From NCBI GenBank assembly GCA_963573315.1, contig OY752144.1, forward strand, positions 1-64,000: a stretch of DNA of 64,000 bases. The letters run 5' to 3'. Under the pieces are notes generated by a model. The model ran no database searches, had not been told where the DNA came from, and worked only from the letters and a program-made list of their open reading frames with translations. A program made the translations under genes and the position numbers. This DNA is from Entomortierella parvispora (lineage: Eukaryota > Mortierellomycota > Mortierellomycetes > Mortierellales > Mortierellaceae). Position 1 is the first letter of the stretch, and every line of letters starts with the position of its first letter. Of the stretch, positions 11,816-23,500 are shown one piece after another.

Positions 11816-12362
11816 TATGAATATGTGATTGGTGTAGTTGTCTTATGGTTGGTACTTGAGTGTTGAGAGATTGTGACGATCCTGGTCCGAAGCTTTGAAT
11901 GGGAAGAAAGAGAACAAAGGAGGTGGGAATGGAGAAGACTCTTCTTCACTGCACGGAGCATGCATTCCTGTTTCTTTCCTTTTCAGTGGGTTGGTGGCAA
12001 AGCCACGAGACACGGGCTGGCTGGTCGCTGCTTCAGCCACCCGCCGATGCAGCACGTCACGTGTAAGTTCATTGCCTTGTTCCCACTTCCCAATCGCGCA
12101 TGAGATGCAGATGTAATATGCGATTCCTCCTTCCCCTCCTTCCTTCGCTTCCTTTGCTCCTCGCCTTTCTTTCCTTCGCCCCAGTGCACTCTCGCGTCTC
12201 CTTTGGCTCGGCCACTCGCTTTCGTCTGTGTGTGATCTTATTGCTCTCAGCCCTGCTGGCCTTGTTGACCTGTTGACGTGGTGCCAGAATCGACCCTTCC
12301 TCTTCGATTGTTGCATGCACACAGACCGCCTCAGCTCGAGCCTCTCAGAACCCGACATTGCC
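11816..12362. promoter_or_regulatory. Divergent promoter region, TOM22 / MBIP-like gene
   Basis: A 547-bp spacer between two outward-facing starts. It holds a C/T-rich tract on the plus strand (about 12124-12200), like those before other genes in this window. No TATA box is obvious. Confidence 0.45.
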
Positions 12363-15300
12363 ATGTCTGATCCCATCACTCCTAAACCTAGCTCAGACGG
12401 CATGCCAGCGCCTTTGCCTCCTCTGCCATCAGCAACCAACACGATCGATTCTGCTCCACTTCATTCGTTATCAATGTTGACAAAACAGGAACAATCCGAT
12501 CGCCCAACCCTTCCTCAAGGCCAGTTCCTCAATACCGAATTACCTGCAGATGCTATTGGAAGTTTACCAGAGGGTAGCCTGGATAACGCGATGCTCTCCA
12601 GCCCTATTGCAGGTCAGGCTGTTGGAGGATCAGCATTCATTCCACTAGACCCTACGCAACAAGATATTTCGATATCCTCAGTGCAAGGCTCTTCTTCTTC
12701 AACTCCATCAGTACTCTCGGGGGCATCTCTTGGAGGCACCTTCGCTTCTTTTGAAACGAGTACCATATCGGCAGCCAATTCTCCTCTCACTAATACCGTC
12801 GGTAAGGACATGACAGCATCACAATATCTCAATATTCCCCAAGAGGCACTCTCCGAGTTCTCACACATTTGAACGCTTTTTTTTGTAGAACCAAAACTTG
12901 CGCCCCAGGAGGCATCCGCACTGAACATACTGTCGATGACCGCCACGCCAGCTCCAGTCACGGATAAGATACATACTCATCTTCCCAGAGGTATTGACAA
13001 AGTTATTCGTGCCACTCAGTTTTATTTCGATATATTTGCATTTAAATTGACCTTTTTTTTTCTCTCTTCACCTTGACAATAGACGGAAACGCGAGCATGT
13101 CGGCTAAAATGCAGACAAGTTGGAACCACATCCTGATAAGGATGGTTTCGGAGGTAGAGATGACATACGTGGCTGCCGATATGTATTGTATCGCATGATG
13201 CTGACGGTCCTTTTTTTTTGCATATTGGACCATATCAGTTAGGGTTTCTAGAATCCGGTAGAATGATGGAAGCCGAACAACTGGTTCTCTCAAGACAACA
13301 ACGCCACAAAGCGCCAGCAATTATTGAAAAATTCATGAAAATCTTTCAGGTACAAATGGCGAGATGAGTCCTACAATGCTCAACAGAGGTAACGGCGATT
13401 AACATCATTTTAACGACTACGTGCATAGGGGGAGATCACTGGAGAGGAGGCGGATGAATTATCTTCACTCCAATCTACAAAGCGGCAGCACATGAATGGC
13501 ATGGATATTGATGGGACACTGGACGATTCCGATGCGATCAAACGAAGACGCACGGACAATGCTCATCCAACTAGAGAAGAAATCGAAAACAGCATGGTTG
13601 ATTTTATGGCCAGGAAACGAGAGCAAATCAACGAGAGCAATCGTCAGGAGTTTACAAATGGAAGAGCGGGAGAGGGGGACTCAGACACACCCGCGCTGGT
13701 CGACGATGGCTGTGCCAGAGTCGACGCTCGTAAACTGAATCGAACCATCCAAATGAAACTGGAGACGGTTAAGAACGAGGCTTTGACAAAGACAAACCCG
13801 AAAACTAGCCAACAGATGAGCGACCCTAACATTCCGAGTAATGGACTCGACGAACGCTTGAAAAACATCCAGACTCACCTGAACCTCCGCTTCGGTACGT
13901 TGCAAAACCATTGGTTCGGACGCGACTACCCTGTAATCGATATTAATCAAACTGATCTTTGATCTGATAGCTGCTTCGCCTTCATGTTCTATTGCAGAAC
14001 GCGTGCGGATCGTAGAGGATGTTATTATACAGCTTGAACGCGATTACCCAGTTTGGTCTGCAGTACATTTTAACCAGCCTGATCGAGTGGTGAGTTGCAA
14101 CAATGTCAGATGAGGAGAGTCATCAGCATTATTTATTTACCTTGAAATTTTTGTGTTCTATAGTTTCCTCCTCCACCAGCCGTAACAACTGTGAGCAGGG
14201 ACGCACGCAATCAAATTATAATGACGGGCGGACATCTTGCAACAACTTTGGTAGACGGCGGTGATGCTGCATTTGCAGACTTGGCGGCTTTACAATATTC
14301 AAACTCGAGCGACTCTCGATCCACCCCTTCTGGCAGTACCATTCATCGGGGCACTCCTCTCGGGACCAGTATGTCCGGCCCTCATGTTGTCTCTGGAGTT
14401 ACTGGAAGGCAGGCAACCGTAGATTCGAGATCCTCTGCCTCGTTTGGCCAACCACCACCTGGAGCCGCAGGTGCCCCTGGTTTATCAGGGGGATCTGCCA
14501 CGGTGATCAAACTGAAGCGACATGGAGGAGCGGGATCATCGTCATTGGCGAGGGCGGTTCAGCAACAATTGGCACAGCGCAAAGCCGCGACTGGTGGACA
14601 TGTAATTGATGAAACCAAGAACAACGGTGTCCATTCACATACATCCGCAATGCACTCTGGAACATCGTCTAGCCCTAGCAGTTCTCTCTCCCCTAATATC
14701 GGCTTTTCGGATCCACTGAAGCCAGGAGTAACGGGACGTGGACCGATCAAATCGAGGAGAAAATCAATTGCCAAAGGGCTGGATCCTGCATCTGCAATGG
14801 CATCCATGCATGTTGCACATGCCAGTGGAATTCACCAGGCTATCGGGAGCTCGGTGAGCGCGTCTGGTTCTGGAACAGGAGGGATAGAATCAATTACGGG
14901 TACCGTCAAGGCCAAACCAGCTGCTGTACGGAAACCACGTAAAAAGAAGGAGGACAATAACTCGGACGATCCATTAGCACCACCAAAACCAACTGTTCGC
15001 ATTGGAGGTGGTCGAGGCAAAAGTGGTGGCGGGCTAGGTAAAGGAAAGGGAGGTCGACCTCCTATGGGGCTTGGACTCGGTAAAGGCAAAGGAGGGGCTT
15101 ATCGCGAAGAGATGATGCGCCGAGCAGAGGTCGAAGAGTTTGGCGATGATAGTGGTGAGGACATTGATGATGATCAATACTTTGAGTCAGCCCCCTATTC
15201 GACTCAAACCACCACTTCCAGGACGGCTCATGGGGGCAACGCGTCTTTGGTAGAGTCGAGCAATGGAACTCTCCTCCAAGGCAGCAACACGTTTGCGAAT

Positions 15301-15660
15301 GACAACTCTGCCCTGGCCCGTCTTGTTAGCAGCGCTCTTCAAGATCAAGCCAACTCTCAAGCACAATTGCAGCAAAGACAGCTTTTATCCCAACAATTGC
15401 AACAACAGCAGCAACAACAAGACCAGGCTCAATCGCAACAACAATTGAAAGCCAAGAAACAACCACGGAAACCCTCTACCCCGCAGAAACCACCGCCAGT
15501 TCGGAAATTTGGAGGAAAGAGCTTTGGCATGGCAGGAGGAGAAAGTTCTGGTAGCAGCAGCAACGAAAGTAGTGACGGTGAGGGCTCTGGTAGCTCTGGA
15601 TCCCAAAGCGATTCCTCTAGCGGGAGTGTAAGTGGTTCCGACCCTGGCGACTCTGATTGA
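12363..15660 (+). CDS. MBIP-like protein, possible ATAC-type chromatin complex subunit, with long Gln/Ser-rich tail
   Basis: Seven exons join in phase: 12363-12801, 12889-12990, 13083-13153, 13239-13349, 13429-13894, 13998-14089 and 14164-15660 (925 residues). The middle holds a charged bipartite basic stretch (KRRRTD), a segment starting CARVDARKLNRTIQ, and GLDERLKNIQTHLNLRF followed by a short helix (ERVRIVEDVIIQLERDYP). This resembles the MAP3K12-binding inhibitory protein (MBIP) core found in the metazoan ATAC histone acetyltransferase complex. The C-terminal 490 residues are disordered: Gly/Lys runs (GGGLGKGKGG), a Gln-rich stretch encoded near 15360-15440 and a Ser/Gly/Asp end. I recognise only the middle. 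The MBIP assignment is by motif memory and would need a profile search. The start at 12363 (MSDPITPK) was chosen; an in-frame ATG lies at 12315. Confidence 0.55.
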
Positions 15661-15829
15661 TTCATACTGTAATATATACTTTTTTTTTTTTTTTGCAATC
15701 TATGGTTGTGGCTACGCTGTCCTCAATGGGGTGCTACATATAAAAATAACGTGATCTCTAGAGTGAACGTCAAGCTACATCTGGGGGAAAAGAGGATATG
15801 CTTCCCTCTGAATGAGAAAGACGAGAAAC

Positions 15830-18243
15830 TCAGTGCTTTTGATCGAGCTTCCACTTCTTGGGACTGAGGGATTCGAGATAGCGGATCGTAGGTGCAATGT
15901 AGAAGACAAGCAGAAGACCCCCGACCAGGACGCACATTGAGCTGACAAAGAAGTAACCGTCCTGCTGCAAGATGCACTCGCCTCCCAAGTCCTCGCACAA
16001 GCCTTTGCCCGGCTCAGAAGCGCAGGAGAAGTCTAGAAAGAAAAGAGGGTGAGTGATCTGATTGCGATCGGCGACTACTACTACATCAACAAGTCATGAA
16101 TGATGCCCTACCTTGACCCTTGCTGTCGACCAATGAACAGGTAGAAACAGTAAAGTAATCCACAGCCTCAAGCACGAAAAACCGAGGCCAAGTGCCTCCA
16201 AAGTTGCTCAACGTGTTTAACAACTACGATGCAGTACGATCGAGTCAACCAGAATTGAGTTAGTCGTCAAATCATAAAAGTAAAATCTACAGCAGGGTTC
16301 TGTGAAAAGAGGACGCCCTTACGGTCATATAAGTTCCACCGATCAGAGGATCAGCAATCACGGTCATAAACGCGCCCATGCTGACAAATGCAACGGTGCT
16401 AAATGGGGAAATAAAATAGACAGTTCTGTTAGACGGAAACACACTTTTTCGAAACGTGTGAAGAAATAGAACGAGATCATTGTTATACATGCCTAGTGAA
16501 GGAAGTGGCGACCGTAGTGGCGAGAACCATGTAAAAGTACGCAGGAGTCACGACTCCATCGGCAGGGAATCCCCAGACAAGGAGCATGGCAATCACACAG
16601 CATGCAAGATGGGCAAAGAAAGCCCAGAGCCACTATGTCATGAAGTAGTCAAGTCAGCAGCAACTCACGTCAGCAATTCAGTTTAACACCATGAACAATA
16701 GTCTCCTTGCTCTGTCAATGATCTTTGATTCACTTACAGGCTTCAATGGACGCTCGCCTGAACTCCAGCGGACAGCGTAATACCCAAAAATAATCTGGAA
16801 TGGGAAATCGATCAAGACCGCCATGGCCATATCCTCCTTACTGAATCCCTTCTCAAGCAACTTCAAGGCTGTCACAGCATCATTGGCAATAAAGCCAATC
16901 TTGGCCGTCAACAGCACAACCATGAAACTCTTCATGTGTGGCAAACGGATGATTCTCAAGATGATCTTGTAAACCGACTTGATATCGATATCCTCTTCGT
17001 CTGCTGGGGGGCGATCCTCCTTCTTCATAAACACCAACCAAAGTGTAATGGCCAAGTACATCATGGCCCAGAACTTCAGGTAGCCTCCAAGAGGGACAAG
17101 GCCGTAATCCAAGGGCTCGGTACGGAAATACTTGTTGCTGAATTCCGCCGAGTTGAACGCCAAAAATACAGTGAACGACAAAAAGTATCCCGTGTTCAGT
17201 CCGATCGTCTGAGCCGTTGACGCGTACGACAGATTCTCCTTGGACAACAATGTCAAAGCCCATCCATCCACTGCAATATCCTGGGTCGCACAGAAAAAGA
17301 TAAGGGCGAAAAACACAACCGTCAGAGTACCAACAGCGATCTGGTCCTGTGCCATCCAGTCCTCAATGTTCATGCCCAGCCAGAGAAACATAATTCCGGT
17401 CAACAGCTGGATAGGGACAATCCATGACTTTCTCCGTCCCATGTCCTTGTTGTAGACGGCATCCACGATAGGGGACCAGAGGAACTTCATACTGTATGGG
17501 TAGTGTGCAAGGGAAAAGATACCGATCTGAGAGTAGCTCATTTTGGCCTTGAGGAGGAAAGGGATACTGCCAAACGTCAATCCGACAGGCACGCCCTGGA
17601 GCAGATCTATAGCAACAAGATTTCAAGAGTGTCAGTAAAAGAGGAATCTGTACAACCTGTACAAGATGTAGCGCCAACACGATTATGGCACTCGCACAGG
17701 TGTTGGAAGGATGACGAAAACTGAGGCCATCACAGCCACAGACAAAGGTGCATGCGAATGTGGCGCTGCGCACAGAATTCGTGCGATGTGAGTGTAGGGA
17801 GGGGGGCTGGTTGTGTGTGCTTGCGTAGAGGAGCGAGTTCCTTTTGAGAGGGCTGAATCACCAACGCCAGCAAGAGAACAACGACACCCATCAGGACTTG
17901 TCGCCACTCATGCGACTTGGAAAGTATTACGACTTCTAGACTCACATAATACAACAAGGAGTGCAAAGTTCCAGGTATCCTTGCCCGACAATGATCCGGA
18001 GGACTGTGTCTCCTGGTCGTGTGAGGACCGATCCGATCTGTCATCTTGGTCGAGTTTGTTCAACATCAACTCTTCGCGCTCGTCTTCACGGAGGAGGCTG
18101 TCGCCCCTCTTCTTGTGTGTCAACATGTCCTTGGCAGCGTGCAACTCGTGGGCGGTGGTCTGGCCGTGGTCTTTTGGATCGGCGGCGGTAGCGGCTCGTG
18201 CAGTGGGTTGCGGGGAAGCTTGGGCCTCGGTCTTTTTGGACAT
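15830..18243 (-). CDS. SLC33A1: Acetyl-CoA transporter, SLC33A1 family
   Basis: Six exons: 18243-17946, 17606-16738, 16632-16493, 16398-16323, 16223-16112 and 16032-15830, giving 565 residues, close to animal AT-1. A charged cytosolic N-terminus of about 90 residues precedes an MFS-like membrane core. Landmarks are YLLQGVPVGLTFGSIPFLL, SPIVDAVYNKDMGRRKSW, CATQDIAVDGWALTLL and LNTLSNFGGTWP, all typical of the family, which moves acetyl-CoA from cytosol into the ER/Golgi lumen for lysine acetylation of secretory proteins. The C-terminus ends in a basic tail. Intron 3 (16492-16399) starts with GC: ACTAG|GCATGT is the only donor that keeps phase into TVAFVSMGAF. The start is upstream of a purine/pyrimidine tract. 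Confidence 0.92.
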
Positions 18244-19060
18244 TGGGCGGGAACAGGCGATGGCGGCTATGACTTTGGAGAGGAGAGTGAGGGAATGGAA
18301 ATGGGAGAAAGAAGGATGATGGACCTAGTTCGAGGCACTGGAATGGAAGGGGGGGTCGTAACAAAGAATACAGAACGACTTCAAGGTCAGACTGTAACGG
18401 ATGATGGAGATGAAGAGGGAGGGAGGGAGGAAGATGATGAGGATGGATGGGCGCAAGAGGGAACAAAAGAAGGAAGGAAGGAGACGGAAGGAAGGAAGGA
18501 GACGGAAGGGAGGATGGGACAGGGTGAGAGAGGAGGAGGGAGAGAAAGCACGGAAGCAAGGGAAGGGGAGGGAAGGGGTCAAGGAACGGACAGAAGAAGA
18601 AGGAAGGATGCAACGAAGGGGCGAAGCGACGTGGAGAAGCACCCTTGCTTGCTCAACGCTTTCCCAGGGGTGTTTGATTATTCTTGCTTGATTGCGTTGG
18701 ATCGCGCCCATTCGCCAGATGGCATCAGAGCGGACAGGCCTGCTCCCCTGCTGCTCCCTGCTGCCCTGCTGCCCGCTGCTACTGGGACTCCTGCCACTGC
18801 CTGCTGCGACGCACTCGACTGGTTCGAATTGCGACCATGGCACCAGCGCCAAGTCTGTGGGTGGACTTTGGTTGTCTTTCTTCTTCATGAACCTCGTCCT
18901 TTTCGACTATCTCCTGATCCAGACAATCCGTTTCACGGGAACCAGGCGCACTCTCGATAAGTGTTGCCGGTTGCCAAGTTGACAGCCTGGGCCTCATTGC
19001 TCGCTTCTCAGATTATAATTTGTTCTGGCGCCCCTTGAGCGAATCGGGCCCAGAACAAAA
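18244..19060. promoter_or_regulatory. Purine-rich upstream region of the acetyl-CoA transporter gene
   Basis: From about 18300 to 18620 the plus strand is almost pure purine, with GGAAGGAAGGAGACGGAAGG repeats near 18470-18510. On the gene's own strand this is a C/T tract. A plus-strand ORF over it is low-complexity translation. The retrotransposon pair begins at 19061, so this is the left part of the former promoter shared with NOP58. Confidence 0.5.
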
Positions 19061-19478
19061 TGTTGGGATGAGAGTGGCTTGGGGCCATCGAGGGGGATTG
19101 AGGGGCAGCGAGAGGGATCAGAGGAGGAAACAAGCTCGATTAAATTAAACGAGAAAAGAAGGCAAGAGAAGGAAAATATCCAGAATAAGATAGACATGGA
19201 ATAAAAGAGGAAGAAGTGAGAATAATTTTATGGAAGGGAATTCTGAAGTTGTTTCTACTATGGCATGGCTACTATTTATACTGGATGGGGCCTGGGCTTG
19301 ACTGAAGAGCTTGTACTGTGCGGCGACTTGGCATTGCGGCGGCGTCTTGGCATTGCGACGGCGTCTTGGCAATAGCCGTTCGGGCTCCAAGGGGCTCAAT
19401 GGTTCGAGTAAAGCAAACAAGATATCTTTGGAAAGCGATAGTGGTGGCTTAGCTGCTAGGACAGCTGGCACCCTGACA
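19061..19478 (-). repeat. LTR, 3' end of copy A
   Basis: 418 bp; plus-strand start TGTTGGGATGAGAG and end CACCCTGACA. It contains a short internal direct repeat (unit CTTGGCATTGCGGCGGCGT, about 19 bp, near 19327-19370). It lies next to the G-rich tract at 19479-19488. Confidence 0.95.
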
Positions 19479-19647
19479 CTCCCCGGCCAAAGACGAGGCC
19501 ATGCCGAGCAAGAAAACGAAAGAGAAGAAGAGAAGAACGAAAGGAAAATAGATAGAGAAAACGAAAGGAAGTTGGAAAAAAGGAAGAAGTTTTTTTTTTT
19601 TTTTTTTTTTTTTGAAAGTGAAAGTGTACGAACGAAAAAAGAGGTGG

Positions 19648-20226
19648 TTAAAAGGGACTGTGGTTAAGAAAGGTGGTGTAAAAGATGCGATACTCATAAT
19701 AAGCTTGCTTGTGGATCTCCATGACGTGCTGGCGCTGAGCTTCTAAGGCAGCCAGTTGGGCCACGGCAATATCGAGCGTCCATTGGTCTTTTGAGGCGAC
19801 GGCTGAGTGCAACATTGAACGGAATTTGTCTGACTGTCTGTCTATATATTTTAGACGTTCTCGTTGATATTCCAAGTAAGCGGTCATTTGAGCGTTGTTT
19901 GCTGTGTAGTTGGTGTCATCGGTTGGTGGTGGTAGAGCTGTCACCCGAGATTGTTTGATTTTGATGTTTTCGGGCTGAATGAGGTGAGGTGGAGGTAGCT
20001 GTGGAGTTGAAACTTTTACTGTTTTAAGAGATTGAGTGGGGCGCTGAGTGGACGGTTGGTGAGGTGTCTGCGGCGGCGAAGGTGTTGGTGATGGTTCTCG
20101 AGACGTCGAGGGGCTGATGTTGTCGGACGATTTGTATGTTTTGCCGGCTTCAGTTGGACGTTGTGGTGGAGAGCTGGGGGGCGAGGGTGATGCTTCATGT
20201 TGTTGGGACGAGTTGCGGGGCGACAT
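19648..20226 (-). CDS. Retrotransposon extra ORF between pol and 3' LTR, copy A (unknown function)
   Basis: 192 residues starting MSPRNSSQQHEASPSP. Residues 1-95 are rich in Pro, Ser and Thr and probably disordered. Residues 100-190 look helical and amphipathic (YLEYQRERLKYIDRQSDKF, then VAQLAALEAQRQHVMEIHKQ), possibly a coiled coil. There is no signal peptide or transmembrane span, so despite its env-like position it does not look like an envelope protein. Copy B keeps it open with only two substitutions (Y/F and A/S), so it is maintained or too young to have decayed. It is separated from pol by about 350 bp, so it needs its own or a spliced message. I recognise no family. Confidence 0.75.
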   Translation of the reverse strand: MSPRNSSQQHEASPSPPSSPPQRPTEAGKTYKSSDNISPSTSREPSPTPSPPQTPHQPSTQRPTQSLKTVKVSTPQLPPPHLIQPENIKIKQSRVTALPPPTDDTNYTANNAQMTAYLEYQRERLKYIDRQSDKFRSMLHSAVASKDQWTLDIAVAQLAALEAQRQHVMEIHKQAYYEYRIFYTTFLNHSPF

Positions 20227-20577
20227 AGTGAAGTGAGGTTGGCGAAGGTGATAATGAGTTTTGGAGGAGATGGAGGAATGAGAAATGGGGAATGGAGTGT
20301 TTAAAAGAAAAAGTGGGAAATGGGGATGGTGAATGGGAATAGGGGCGACGAATGGAGAGTGAAAGGGGCATGGTGAAGGTGAAGACGGTGATTGGTGAAA
20401 AGAATGAAGTGACGGATGAAGGGGAGTGGTGTGATTAAGTGAAAAGGAATGAGGTGATCGAGTGAAAGAAGGAAAATGCGACGGTGAGGAAGATGATTGG
20501 ATGGGAGAGATGTGTGGGCGAGGAAAAGGAAAAGGAGGGGGGATACTTTACCAAGGGCTGTGGTCCGAGCGCAAATC

Positions 20578-23500
20578 TTAAAGATCGGAAGCGTCGTCCG
20601 GGTCCGGCAGAGGGACTGCGGCGGGCTCTACCGCAGGGACCATAGCGGGTTCAGGGGCCGGACCATCTCTTGTGAAGAACGGTTTAAGGCGCGAGACATG
20701 GATCCGGGTGTGAGATCGTTGTTGAGGATCAACCAGATCGCGGATATCGTGGGAACGGACGGCAGAGACACGGCAAGGACCAATCCAACACTTACGGAAC
20801 TTTGCAACAATAAGACCAGAGGTGGTAGGAGGAGTGTAAAGCCACACTGCCATACCAATGGGCCAAGAAGAAGAATCAAACGGTGGAGGGGAAAAGAGTT
20901 CGTGTGAAATGGCGGTTGCTGTGCGGGCGTCGATGAGGGAGGAGAAAAAGTGATGTTGAGAAGAGAAGGTGGGGGAGGTGTTGGAGAGAGTGGAGGAAAT
21001 ATCGGGAAGAGAGATGGTGTTGAGAGGATGGCGAGGATCGCGGCCATGGGCAAGGAAGAAAGGAGTGTCATGGATGGCAGGGTGGAAGGAAGTGTTGTAT
21101 GCAAAAGCGAAGTGAGGAAGGAAACGGTCCCAGTTACTTTGTTTTTCTTGAAGGATCTTGCGATCATTGGCGGAGGTCTTGGTGGTACTGCCGATGGTAG
21201 GGGCCTCAAGGTAGGCGGTGATCATGCAACGGAGAGTAGCCATGAACCGTTCGACCATACCGTTAGACTGAGGGTGGTACGCTGGAGCGTAACGGAGCCC
21301 AATACCAAGGGTAGACGCAAATACTTGGGCAAAAGTAGAGCTGAAAGGAGGGCCATTGTCCGATACAAACTCTAAGGGTATACCATGGATAGGAAAATAC
21401 TGTGTAGACAGGGCTTGGATGAACTCAGGGGTAGCGGTGGATTGAAGAGGGATAAGATTGACAAAACGCGTAAACATATCTTGGATCACCAAAACATATT
21501 TGAACCCTGAAGAAGATGTAGGAAGGGGGCCAAAGAAATCCAACGCAACACGAATAAAGGGGGCATCACTGGTGGTGGGACGATAGGCAACTGCATGCTT
21601 CTGTCCAGACTTGAACTCTTGACACTTCTGGCAACTGCGAACATATGCCTTAATGTCAGAGTCCATGGTGGGCCACCAGTATTGAGCTCGAATACGAAAA
21701 ATAGCTTTGGACGATCCTTGGTGAGCACTCAAGGGAATGTCGTGGGCCAGATAACAAACGTAAGGGTGAAAAATGGGGGGAAGCACGATTTGGAAATGGG
21801 CACGGGTAGGATTGTGTGGGGGGAAGAAGATGTGATGCAAGATACCTCTTACCAGGATATAGCGAGGGTCCGAGTGGAGTTTTTCAAAGATGGAGATGCA
21901 AAGAGGGTCTTTTTGTTGTTCTTCAATGATGTGGGCATCATCTCGAATGACAATGACTTCAGGGGGCAGAACGAGGGAGTTAAAAGCAGGGAAACGGTGA
22001 AGGGAGATGGAAGCAACAACAGGTAAAGGGTGACGAGAAAGGGCATCTGCAACGACGTTGCGAGAGCCTGGAATGTAGTGAACAATGTAGGTGTACTTAT
22101 GAAGGAAGAGACGCCAACGGGCAATGCGACCGTCAGCCTCCTTCATTGAAGTGATGAAACGAAGATTGGAGTGATCGGTGTGAATGTGGAAGTGGGTACC
22201 ATAAACATATTGATGAAATTTCTTCTTCAGGGCCCACACGATTGCAAGAGCTTCTACTTCAGTTACCGTGTAGTTCTTTTCGGCCGGCAGGAGGCCACGA
22301 CTGGCAAAGGCGATAGGATGAAGATGACCATTCTCATCATACTGGGCAAGCACGGCACCCAGGCCACGCTTACACGCGGCATCGGCAAAGAGGTGAAAGG
22401 GCAAGGAGAAATTGGCATGAACAAGGATAGGGGCGGACGTTAACAGGTCTTTAAGCTTTTGGAAGGCTTGCTGACACTGCTCAGACCAAAGAAAGGGGGT
22501 GTTTTTGCGGGTAAGGGCGTGAAGGGGGGCAGCAGTTAAAGAGAAAGCACGAATAAAGACGCGATACTGTCCGGCCATACCAATAAAAGAAAGAACGTCC
22601 TTGACTTTGACTGGTGTGGGATACTTAACGATGGCAGCGATCTTGTCAGGATCTGTGCTGATACCGCTAGCGGAGACCACAAAGCCCAGAACTTTCAATT
22701 CTTTTTGTAGGAAATGACACTTGGACCGTTTCAAAGAAAATCCACTCGCACGAAGCAAATCGAAGACTGTTTGAAGGTCAACAAGATGCTGTGCTAGGGA
22801 GGGGGAGAAAATGATGATGTCGTCGAAGTAGATAACCACACACTTGTAGAGAAGGGCAGCAAAAACAGAATTGAGTGTACGTTGAAGGGTGGCCGGTGCT
22901 GTTGTAGCTCCAAAAGGCATGCGATTCCACTGAAAGAGGCCGCGATGACAGACAAAAGCCAGTTTAAGAGCGGTCATCACTTCAATAGGAATTTGCCAAT
23001 AGGCAGCAGCCATATCAAGGGAAGAATAAACAAACGCACCACCCAAGGCAGCCAGGAGGAGATCAATGCGGGGAATGGGATACGCGTCCTGAACTGTAAC
23101 AGCGTTAACCTTGGAGTAATCCACACAAAACCGCTCACTACCATCCTTTTTACCAATGATCACAACGGGGGAACACCAAGGAGAAAAGGAAGGGGAAATG
23201 ATACCGTCCGCCAACATTGAATCAATGTGACGATCGATAATTCGTTTTGTGCCAGGGGGTTGAGGATAACCACGCGATTGAATGGGGAGGGCTTTGCCCG
23301 TGTCAATGGAGAAATGAGTGAGATGGGATTTGGGAGGAGCTGAAGGATTGGAGGCAAAAATATCGGAGTTGGCTTCAAGGAGGCGATTGAGATGAGCAGT
23401 GGGATCGTAGGGGATTACGGCGAGAAGGCGACGAAGAGGGCGGAGTGGAAGGGAGGAGGATGAGGTGAAAGGGATGAAGATGGAGTTATTGTTGGGAGGA

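Noticed and set aside
18815..18840. tRNA-like GGTTCGAAT block
   Set aside because: The T-loop-like string is present, but no acceptor or anticodon stem can be built around it.
18046..18960. Long plus-strand ORF upstream of the retrotransposons
   Set aside because: It is antisense to the acetyl-CoA transporter first exon and then runs through low-complexity purine repeats.
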